A DNA stretch of 64,000 nucleotides from Pedobacter sp. SL55 (GTDB taxonomy: Bacteria; Bacteroidota; Bacteroidia; Sphingobacteriales; Sphingobacteriaceae), in the NCBI RefSeq assembly GCF_026625705.1, contig NZ_CP113059.1:2604001-2668000 (forward strand). The letters run 5' to 3'. The notes under the pieces were generated by a model, which saw only the letters and a list, made by a program, of their open reading frames with translations, was not told where the DNA came from and searched no databases. A program made the position numbers and the translations under genes. Shown here piece after piece: positions 51,453 through 58,498 of the stretch. How positions within the stretch are numbered: position 1 is the stretch's first letter; the number at the start of each line of letters is the position of its first letter.

Positions 51453-51948
51453 AATCCATCCCACTTTTTGGGTAATCAAATAACACTAAATTTCCTGTGT
51501 TGCTGCTAATCAATTTCCATTCATCAAAAGGAAATTCGATTACTACTGCGCTACAAGTTGGCATGTTGGCTATCTGTCCGTCGGTTAAGTAATTTACCAG
51601 GTTAGTTAAGCCAGGGTTGTGGCCAAATAAGGCAATGCTATTGAAATCATCATTAAATCTGTTGATGACTTGTAATAGCGTTTTAGTATCTGCTTCATAT
51701 ATAGAAGGGTTGGTGCTTAATTGTTCGGCTTTTAGCTGCCAGCCAGTAGCAAAATATTTTGCAGTAGTTAAGGCTCGTAAAGCAGGGCTACTTACCATCA
51801 CATCTGGTTTAAGGCCTTTAGCTACAAAGCGTGCTACCATTTCTGGTGCGTTGTGATGGCCTCTTTTGTTCAAAGGTCTATCAAAATCTTTGAGGCTAAA
51901 ATCTCCCCAATCAGATTTGGCATGTCTAATTACGAAAAGTTGTTTCAT
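51451..51948 (-). CDS. sixA: Phosphohistidine phosphatase SixA-like protein
   Basis: A 165-residue histidine-phosphatase-superfamily protein with the RHG-type motif MKQLFVIRHAKSDWGD (nucleophile His9), the partner Arg in SSPALRALTTA, and the second His in IALFGHNPGLTNLV. The small size and RHAKS sequence favour SixA, which dephosphorylates phosphohistidine on Hpt domains, over phosphoglycerate mutases. It starts three bases after the polX stop, so the two are co-transcribed. An orphan Hpt protein gene lies 4 kb away at 56103; a link is speculative. Confidence 0.88.
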   Translation of the reverse strand: MKQLFVIRHAKSDWGDFSLKDFDRPLNKRGHHNAPEMVARFVAKGLKPDVMVSSPALRALTTAKYFATGWQLKAEQLSTNPSIYEADTKTLLQVINRFNDDFNSIALFGHNPGLTNLVNYLTDGQIANMPTCSAVVIEFPFDEWKLISSNTGNLVLFDYPKSGMD

Positions 51949-51951
51949 TAA

Positions 51952-53628
51952 CTACGGTTTCTTGCTGGCAAAAAAATCAGTTATTTCTGTTAAAGAAAAT
52001 GCATTTAAACACTTTTCGGCAGTTAAACCACCTTTTCGTGCAACCATAACCCCATAACGCATATCTAAAAAGCCTTCTTTACGGTGCGCATCTGGATTAA
52101 TGGCAAGTAGCACGCCTTTTTCTAACGCATAGCGATGCCAGCGCCAATCTAAATCTAAACGCAATGGATTAGCATTGATTTCGATGACTACGCCATTAGC
52201 CGCACAGGCATCAATCACTTTTTTGTAATCAATCTCGTAACCTTTTCTGCTTAACAACAACCTTCCCGTTGGGTGGCCTAAAATGGTAGTATAAGGGTTT
52301 TCGATGGCTTTCAGTAGACGTTCGGTGGCTTTTTCTTCCGTCATTTTTAGCTGAGTGTGAACAGAAGCTACCACAAAATCGAAAGTTTTTAAAATGTCGT
52401 CACTGTAATCGAGAGATCCGTCGTACAAAATGTCGCTTTCTATGCCTTTAAAAATTTTGAAAGGTGCTAGTTTTTGGTTCAACTCGTTAATTTGTTGATG
52501 TTGGGCATACACTCTTTGTTCATTTAGGCCATTGGCATAAAACGCAGATTTAGAGTGATCGCACATACCTAAATAATCTAATTTCAACACATCACGGCAG
52601 TATAAGGCCATTTCTTCTAAAGTATGTACGCCATCGCTCCAATCAGAGTGATTGTGCAAACTTCCCTTTAAATCACTATCCGTAATAAGTATCGGTAATT
52701 GATGTTCTTTTGCCAGCTGTACTTCATTTAAGCCTTCACGTAATTCGGGAGCAATGAAATCTAAACCTGCTTTAGCATAAATTTCTTCTTCGTTTTTGAA
52801 AGGATGATCTCCTGCCAAAGCAAGAACTTGATCAACATGTGTTTCGCTACCAGTTAATCTAAAATAATCTAAGTAGAAATTAATTTTTGGAACAATAAAC
52901 AGTTTGATATTTAAACCATTTTCTAGTTGGGTGCTAAAAATATTTGGACTTGCTTCTACAAATCCAAGTTCTAAATTAATCAGTTCTGTTGCAATAATGT
53001 CTGGAGTTTCAGGTCCTACTACCAAAACAACTTCTTCAATTATTTCACATAATCTACGGTACTCGCCCGCAACTGCAAATAAGCATTCGTGGTCTATTTG
53101 CGTTAACCAAACGGATAGCTTTTCGTGTAGGTCGTTAACAATTGGCTCTGCTTGGGCGTATAAAAATTTGCCACTAGCAGCCATTTTAAACTCAATTACT
53201 TTTTTAATTTCTTCTTGAGTTTTTAAACCAAAGCCTTTCGCTTCGATTAAGCGGTTTTCGTTACAAGCATAATAGAGTTCGCCAATACTCTCAATGTGCA
53301 GGTCGTTCCAAATGATACCGATTTTTTTAGGTCCGATACCTTTAATCGCTAACATTTCTACAATGCCTGGAGGCGTTTGGCTCAATAAAGTTTCTAGCTC
53401 TACAATAGTTCCAGTTTCTAACAGCTCAACAACTTTAGCGGCAATGCTTTTGCCAACGCCATCTATTTTGTCAATTTCGCTAATGGGTTTACTCGAAATA
53501 GCGAAAGGTAATTTATCTATTTTAAATGCCGCGTTAGCTACAGATTTTATCTTAAACGGATTTTCGTTATGAAGTTCCATTAACTGAGATAGTAATCTGA
53601 GTGTGCGTGCTATGGGTTTGTTTTCCAT
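51952..53628 (-). CDS. polX: PolX-type DNA polymerase/3'-5' exonuclease with eroded polymerase site
   Basis: A 558-residue PolX. Residues 1-140 hold the HhH 8-kDa-like region (VGKSIAAKVVELLETG, IKGIGPKKIGIIWNDL). The palm (about 150-320) should read GS-x-RR-x3-E-x3-D-x-D but reads GEYRRLCEIIEEVVLVV, and the third Asp position reads LNIKLFIVP. All three metal carboxylates thus look lost or changed. The C-terminal PHP domain (about 335-555) is intact: SLHNHSDWSDGVHTLEEM, GMCDHSKSA, KGIESDIL, VASVHTQLK, LGHPTGR, INPDAHRKE. I infer a metal-dependent exonuclease or AP-site nuclease without polymerase activity. sixA follows. Confidence 0.93.
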   Translation of the reverse strand: MENKPIARTLRLLSQLMELHNENPFKIKSVANAAFKIDKLPFAISSKPISEIDKIDGVGKSIAAKVVELLETGTIVELETLLSQTPPGIVEMLAIKGIGPKKIGIIWNDLHIESIGELYYACNENRLIEAKGFGLKTQEEIKKVIEFKMAASGKFLYAQAEPIVNDLHEKLSVWLTQIDHECLFAVAGEYRRLCEIIEEVVLVVGPETPDIIATELINLELGFVEASPNIFSTQLENGLNIKLFIVPKINFYLDYFRLTGSETHVDQVLALAGDHPFKNEEEIYAKAGLDFIAPELREGLNEVQLAKEHQLPILITDSDLKGSLHNHSDWSDGVHTLEEMALYCRDVLKLDYLGMCDHSKSAFYANGLNEQRVYAQHQQINELNQKLAPFKIFKGIESDILYDGSLDYSDDILKTFDFVVASVHTQLKMTEEKATERLLKAIENPYTTILGHPTGRLLLSRKGYEIDYKKVIDACAANGVVIEINANPLRLDLDWRWHRYALEKGVLLAINPDAHRKEGFLDMRYGVMVARKGGLTAEKCLNAFSLTEITDFFASKKP

Positions 53629-53723
53629 GTGGATTTATTGCTGAATTGTTGTACTGTTATATTGCTATTTTAAACTGCCAGCTCTAAAACAATTTAACAA
53701 TAGCGCAATTAAACTGTTACAAA

Positions 53724-55490
53724 TTATTTAATTCTAATTTCATAATCCATTCTAGCTTGTATACCCGTATTGCTTATTGCTTTTTGCATTTGCTTGTACA
53801 ATACATAGTTTTCGCCAAACTCTTTTTTAGCATAATAAGCGCTCACATTATCTTTGGCAGCACCTAAAAATTCTTTCAATGGATCAATTTTTTCTGGATA
53901 TTCCACTACTTTGTAATCCTTTAGTTTTGCTTTTTTAGCGGCAGAAGCTACTGCGTCTTTGAAACTTCCTAATCTATCTGCCAGCCCATTTTTAACGGCA
54001 TCGGTACCAATCCAAACTCGGCCGCCACCCAAGCTGTCTACTTGCGTTTTGGTTTTCTTTCTACCATCTGCCACTTTAGTAATAAAAGTGTTGTAGATAT
54101 TGTTTACGCCTTTTTGTATCATTGCTCTTTCGGCAGGTGTTAATGGGCGGTTGCTGCTCATAATATCAGCATATTGGCCAGTTTTTACACCATCAAAAGT
54201 TAATCCCAATTTATTATTAAACAACTCTTGGAAATTGAGGATTACCCCAAAAACACCAATAGAACCAGTAATGGTATTAGGTTGTACAAAAATGCTATCA
54301 GCAGCGCAACCAATATAATATCCGCCAGATGCGGCTACATCTCCAAAAGAAGCAATTACGGGTTTTGCTTTTTTGCTCAGTACCATTTCTCTCCAAATTA
54401 CATCAGAAGCTAAAGCGCTACCGCCTCCAGAATTTACGCGAAGTACAATGGCTTTAACATCATCATCTAAACGGGCTTTTCTAATGGCACGAGAAATGCG
54501 CTCAGAACCAATTTGTTCATCAGAGCCTTCGCCACCAACAATATCGCCGTTGGCATAAATTACAGCTACTTTGTTTTTAGAACTAGATTCGCCTTCGGTA
54601 CTTAAACTTTTGATATAATCGTTGATGCTTAACGAGTTAATGTCTTTCTTCTTGTCTGTTCCGGTAATGTTTCTTAGCTCGTCTAAAATTTCATCCTTAT
54701 ATTTTAAGCCATCTACCATTTTGTAAGCCAAAGCATCTTTAGGTAATTGGATTTTATATTGATCGGCAATTTGCCACAAGCTGTCTTTTTCTATTTTACG
54801 GGTTTGCGAAATACCAGTTAAAAAAGTATCGTATAAGCCGTTCACATAAGCGGTTACCTGTTGGCGGTTATAATCGCTCATTTTAGTGTTAATCAACGGT
54901 TCTACAGCACTTTTGTAATTTCCTACACGTATAATCTGCGCTTCAATTCCTAATTTTTCTAAGGCACCCTTAAAAAACATCAAATTAGAGCTAAAACCTT
55001 TAAATTCTAGTTCTCCCTCTGGGTTTAAATAAACTTTGTTAGCTGCCGAAGCCAAATAATAAGCGCCTTGAGAGTAAACTTCGCTGTAAGCAATTACTGG
55101 TTTTTTGCTTTTCTTGAAATCAATGATCGCATTTCTAACTTCAAGCATAGTTGCCATGCCTGCGTTTGGAGCGCTTACATTAATATAAACGGCTTGTATG
55201 TTCTCGTCGGTTTGTGCTTTTTTAAGGGCTCTAATTACATCGTTAAAACCTATACTTTTATCGCTGGCACCGCCAAATAAACTACCAAACGACCCCTCTG
55301 GTGTACGTTCTATAATGGCTTGGTCTAGGTTAAGAAATAACACGGAGTTTTTCTTAACTACCGTTTCACTTTCGCTTCCAATAGACGAAATCATCCCCAC
55401 AAATACTACAAAAAACAGGATGCCCAAAATAACTGCCGAAATGACAATACCGAATACGGTAGCGAAAACATATTTGAAAAATTCTTTCAT
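53724..55490 (-). CDS. sppA: Signal peptide peptidase SppA (67K type)
   Basis: A membrane-anchored serine protease (588 aa) that degrades cleaved signal peptides. One N-terminal membrane helix (VFATVFGIVISAVILGILFFVVFVGMI) anchors a tandem duplication of ClpP-like folds. The first half supplies the general-base Lys region (AYSEVYSQGAYYLASAANKVYL). The second half holds the nucleophile Ser in ASFGDVAASGGYYIGCAADSIF. IRVNSGGGSALASDVIWREM is the usual substrate strand. The full length indicates the double-domain E. coli-like form. It is transcribed alone. Confidence 0.95.
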   Translation of the reverse strand: MKEFFKYVFATVFGIVISAVILGILFFVVFVGMISSIGSESETVVKKNSVLFLNLDQAIIERTPEGSFGSLFGGASDKSIGFNDVIRALKKAQTDENIQAVYINVSAPNAGMATMLEVRNAIIDFKKSKKPVIAYSEVYSQGAYYLASAANKVYLNPEGELEFKGFSSNLMFFKGALEKLGIEAQIIRVGNYKSAVEPLINTKMSDYNRQQVTAYVNGLYDTFLTGISQTRKIEKDSLWQIADQYKIQLPKDALAYKMVDGLKYKDEILDELRNITGTDKKKDINSLSINDYIKSLSTEGESSSKNKVAVIYANGDIVGGEGSDEQIGSERISRAIRKARLDDDVKAIVLRVNSGGGSALASDVIWREMVLSKKAKPVIASFGDVAASGGYYIGCAADSIFVQPNTITGSIGVFGVILNFQELFNNKLGLTFDGVKTGQYADIMSSNRPLTPAERAMIQKGVNNIYNTFITKVADGRKKTKTQVDSLGGGRVWIGTDAVKNGLADRLGSFKDAVASAAKKAKLKDYKVVEYPEKIDPLKEFLGAAKDNVSAYYAKKEFGENYVLYKQMQKAISNTGIQARMDYEIRIK

Positions 55491-55598
55491 AAGTTTTAAT
55501 AACGTTTAATTTGTAAATATAAAAAATGCATTGTGATATACGGCAATTAAGCTAAACAAGCGCAATAAATACAATGCTTTTAGCTAAACAAAAAGTAT

Positions 55599-56090
55599 AT
55601 GGAATTAGAGCATCAAAATGCTTATTTGTTACTGGGTACTAATTTAGGCGATAGGGCTGATAACTTAAGAAATGCCATTGCGCTGATAAGCAATGAGGTA
55701 GGGGATGTTTTTGCTGCCTCTGGTGTATATGAAACAGCTGCTTGGGGCAAGACAGATCAGCCTAATTTTTTAAACCAGGCCATTGGTGTACAAACACATT
55801 TGCAGCCGCTTACTTTGCTTAGCACTTTGTTGGGCATTGAGCAGCAAATGGGAAGAGTAAGGTTAGAACGCTGGGGCGAGCGTTTAATTGATATAGATAT
55901 TATTTTTTATGCCGATTTGATTTTTTCGAACAATGATTTGCATGTGCCTCATCCTGAAATGCATAGGCGCAGATTTGTGTTAGAGCCGCTAAATGAAATT
56001 GCAAAAGATTTCATTCATCCGGTGTTAAAAGAAAAAGTTTCGAGCATTTTATTTAACTTGACCGATAAATTAACTGTCGAAAAAATATAA
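55599..56090 (+). CDS. folK: 6-hydroxymethyl-dihydropterin pyrophosphokinase
   Basis: Folate-synthesis enzyme (163 aa) that transfers pyrophosphate from ATP to hydroxymethyldihydropterin. The sequence shows YLLLGTNLGDRADNLRNAIALI, the pterin-binding ETAAWGKTDQPNFLNQAIGV, the catalytic LLGIEQQMGRVRLERWGERLIDIDIIFYADLIF (R-x3-R-W-x-x-R-x-I-D-I-D) and VPHPEMHRRRFVLEPLNEI. It is 12 bases upstream of the Hpt-domain gene and probably co-transcribed. No other folate genes are adjacent. Confidence 0.96.
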   Translation: MELEHQNAYLLLGTNLGDRADNLRNAIALISNEVGDVFAASGVYETAAWGKTDQPNFLNQAIGVQTHLQPLTLLSTLLGIEQQMGRVRLERWGERLIDIDIIFYADLIFSNNDLHVPHPEMHRRRFVLEPLNEIAKDFIHPVLKEKVSSILFNLTDKLTVEKI

Positions 56091-56102
56091 CAAAGTGCAA
56101 GT

Positions 56103-56480
56103 ATGATCAACTTAACTAAGAGTAAAGAAGATTTAGATTTATCCTATTTAAGAGAAATGTCTGGCGATAGCGCCGAATTTATGATTGAAATGTTGGACAC
56201 CTTGGTAGAACAGATACCTTTATATATGGAGGATTTGCAAAAAGCTGTAGATGCCCAAGATTGGAAAGCTGTTTCTGAATTTGCACATAAAGTAAAGCCA
56301 ACTTTTTATTACGTAGGTAGAGAAGATGTGAGAGATTATGTACAGGTGATTGAGCGTAATGCAAAAGAAGGTGTAGGTTTGGCAATTATTCCGTCTGCAC
56401 TTGCCGAAATTAAAGCCGAATTAACGGTTATTTTAACACAAGTGGCAAAATCTAGAACTGAATTAGAGCGGCAGCTTTAA
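56103..56480 (+). CDS. Histidine phosphotransfer (Hpt) domain protein
   Basis: A 125-residue four-helix protein with the Hpt motif EFAHKVKPTFYYVG; the phospho-accepting residue is His62 in AHKVK, where the usual consensus is HxLKG/S. The flanking helices (AEFMIEMLDTLVEQIPLYMEDLQ and ALAEIKAELTVILTQ) fit a monomeric Hpt module. It stands without a kinase or receiver nearby and shares a likely transcript with folK. It would shuttle phosphate between a hybrid kinase and a response regulator encoded elsewhere. The weak conservation after the His lowers certainty slightly. Confidence 0.85.
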   Translation: MINLTKSKEDLDLSYLREMSGDSAEFMIEMLDTLVEQIPLYMEDLQKAVDAQDWKAVSEFAHKVKPTFYYVGREDVRDYVQVIERNAKEGVGLAIIPSALAEIKAELTVILTQVAKSRTELERQL

Positions 56481-56488
56481 AGCAGTGC

Positions 56489-56947
56489 TTATAATTGGCT
56501 ATATGTTGGCAGCTCTTCTACTAGCTTAAATGCCTTGTTATGATGGTCTATTTCTGCATAATAGTGGTTTAAGCCATTGGTAATTGCTAACCATTTTGCT
56601 TTATATACAGCATTGTATCTTGCAGCTTGGTCAAAAGTTGCTTGCGTGATATTTACTGATGGCGCTTTACATTCTATAACCATTAGCTTTTCTCCGCTTT
56701 GGGTGTAAACTAAAATATCACTACGTTTTTTGGTTTGGTTTAAACTTAAACCTCCTTCAATTTGCATTAAAGTTGGTGGAAACTGTTTTTCGCTAATCAA
56801 ATATTTGATAAAATGTTGGCGCACCCATTCTTCGGGTGTAAGAACCAAGTGCTTTTTTCTGGCTTCGTCAAATATGTAATAAAGCCCATCCCTTTGGGTA
56901 ATTTTAAATGGATAAAAGGGTAGGTTAAGCGGAGTAGGGTTAAACAT
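56489..56947 (-). CDS. Stand-alone HsdR-N/PD-(D/E)XK nuclease-domain protein
   Basis: A 152-residue protein matching the type I restriction HsdR N-terminal nuclease fold: KKRSDILVYTQSGEKLMVIECKAPSVNIT provides Asp77, Glu92 and Lys94 of the D-ExK active site, followed by a conserved Q-x-x-R-Y (TFDQAARYNAVYKAKWLAITNG). It lacks the helicase and C-terminal parts of HsdR, and no hsdM or hsdS is nearby. It is divergent from holA. I think the same pairing occurs in other Bacteroidetes, which suggests a housekeeping DNA-repair role rather than restriction; this is from memory and not verified. Confidence 0.85.
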   Translation of the reverse strand: MFNPTPLNLPFYPFKITQRDGLYYIFDEARKKHLVLTPEEWVRQHFIKYLISEKQFPPTLMQIEGGLSLNQTKKRSDILVYTQSGEKLMVIECKAPSVNITQATFDQAARYNAVYKAKWLAITNGLNHYYAEIDHHNKAFKLVEELPTYSQL

Positions 56948-57033
56948 GGAGGGGTAAAGTTAAAAGTTAAAGTAGAAAGTTAAAAGTATATAGAGAGAAA
57001 GCAAAAATTAGCTACTACAGCAGACAAATCTAA

Positions 57034-57060
57034 AATCGTAAATCTAAAATCGTAATTTTG
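57034..57060 (+). promoter_or_regulatory. holA promoter within a dispersed repeat
   Basis: The repeat core TCGTAAATCTAAAATCGTA (inverse of 6243-6275) ends in TAATTTTG (57053-57060), which matches TAnnTTTG and lies four bases before the holA ATG at 57065. Confidence 0.45.
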
Positions 57061-57064
57061 AAGT

Positions 57065-58084
57065 ATGAGTGCCGAGGATATCATCAAGGATTTAAAAGCT
57101 AGAAAATTTAAACCAGTTTACCTGTTGCAGGGCGAAGAGCCTTATTACATTGATCAGATTGTAGATTACATGGAAAAGCATGTATTGTCTGATGGGGAAA
57201 AAGGTTTCAATCAAACCGTTCTTTATGGTAAGGATACGGATATGGCTACCATCATGAATGCGGCAAAGCGTTATCCAATGATGTCTGAATATCAGCTGAT
57301 TATTGTTAAGGAAGCCCAAGATTTAAAATTGGGAAACGAGGGAGCGAGTAAAGAAGCCGATTTTACTTTAGCTTACTTTGAAAAGCCTTTGCCCAGCACT
57401 ATTTTGGTTTTAGCTTATAAATATGCCAATTTCGATAAGCGGAAGAAGATTTACAAAGCCATCAATAGCAATGGGCTGGTTTTTCAGAGTGATCCGGTAA
57501 GAGATTATAAGTTGATGCCGTGGATAGAGGAGCATATCAAAAGCAAGGGCTATAAAATAGATCCGCAAGCTGCTGCATTAATGGCAGAGTATTTAGGAAC
57601 AGATCTTTCTAAAATTGCCAACGAAGTAGAAAAATTGTGTTTAAATATTGATAAAAGCACTACGATACAGACTGATCATATCCAACGTAATATTGGTATT
57701 AGTAAAGAGTACAATGTCTTCGAATTGCAGAAAGCTTTGGCTACCCGAAATGTGTTGAAGAGCAATCAGATTATCAACTATTTTGCTGGTAACCCCAAAG
57801 CCAACCCAATGATTATGGTAATGGCCAACCTTAATTCTTATTTCTCTAAGATATTAAAGTATCATTATTTGCCTAATAAAAACGATGCCGCTAGAGAGTT
57901 AGGAGTAAGTCCGTATTTTGTTAAAGATTATGAAACAGCTGCACGTACATTTAGTGCAGGTAAAACCTTTGATATTATTAGTTTGCTGAGGGAATACGAT
58001 TTGAAAAGCAAAGGCTTGGATAGTACGGGTAACATAGCTGATGGCGATTTGTTGAAAGAACTGGTGTTTAAGATTTTACATTAA
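57065..58084 (+). CDS. holA: DNA polymerase III subunit delta
   Basis: Clamp-loader subunit (339 aa) that opens the sliding clamp. AAA+-like organisation without a Walker A: FKPVYLLQGEEPYYIDQIVDYME at the N-terminus, then YQLIIVKEAQDLKLGNE and STILVLAYKYANFDKRKKIYKAI. Domain II shows DPQAAALMAEYLGTDLSKIANEVEKLCL, followed by the C-terminal collar helices. This start follows a TAnnTTTG element by four bases and fits the conserved N-terminus. Confidence 0.95.
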   Translation: MSAEDIIKDLKARKFKPVYLLQGEEPYYIDQIVDYMEKHVLSDGEKGFNQTVLYGKDTDMATIMNAAKRYPMMSEYQLIIVKEAQDLKLGNEGASKEADFTLAYFEKPLPSTILVLAYKYANFDKRKKIYKAINSNGLVFQSDPVRDYKLMPWIEEHIKSKGYKIDPQAAALMAEYLGTDLSKIANEVEKLCLNIDKSTTIQTDHIQRNIGISKEYNVFELQKALATRNVLKSNQIINYFAGNPKANPMIMVMANLNSYFSKILKYHYLPNKNDAARELGVSPYFVKDYETAARTFSAGKTFDIISLLREYDLKSKGLDSTGNIADGDLLKELVFKILH

Positions 58085-58213
58085 GTTTTTTTAGCTACTG
58101 ATGCACAGATTATTTGCTTCTTTTAGTAAATTCTGCAGTGTAGCAATAATTTATTCATCTACTGCTCAAATTTTCTAAAATATTGCCTGCCAAATTTGTG
58201 CATCCCGATTTTT

Positions 58214-58372
58214 CCTATCGTGTGGACACAAGTCCGAGGGTTTGTCGTCATTCCCGCGTAGGCGGGAATCTTAAAGCGATTAAAGGTTATGTCCATTGCA
58301 TTAAGATTCCCGTTTTCACGGGAATGACGCGTGATTCATAAGAAAGAGCAAAAGATGTGTCCACACGATAGG
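58214..58372. mobile_element. 159-bp MITE with 17-bp terminal inverted repeats and 6-bp target duplication
   Basis: CCTATCGTGTGGACACA (58214-58230) is perfectly inverted as TGTGTCCACACGATAGG (58356-58372). ATTTTT flanks both ends (58208-58213 and 58373-58378). Inside lies a second palindrome family, CGTCATTCCCGCGTAGGCGGGAATC and GATTCCCGTTTTCACGGGAATGACG, also found at 34527. No coding capacity. The shape is that of a non-autonomous transposon; the parent transposase is unknown. The rest of the 58085-58498 gap has no further structure. Confidence 0.75.
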
Positions 58373-58498
58373 ATTTTTAGGGACAATGCTGAGGGTAATA
58401 TATTTCTTCGTCTTGTAACTAAGAAGTTATATCTAATTCTGAAATATTCGTAGCTAGAAACTTACTTTTACTTCACAATTAACTTATACAACAAATTG

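Noticed and set aside
56489..56947. A type I restriction system
   Set aside because: Only the N-terminal nuclease-like domain is present; no hsdM, hsdS or helicase gene occurs in the window.
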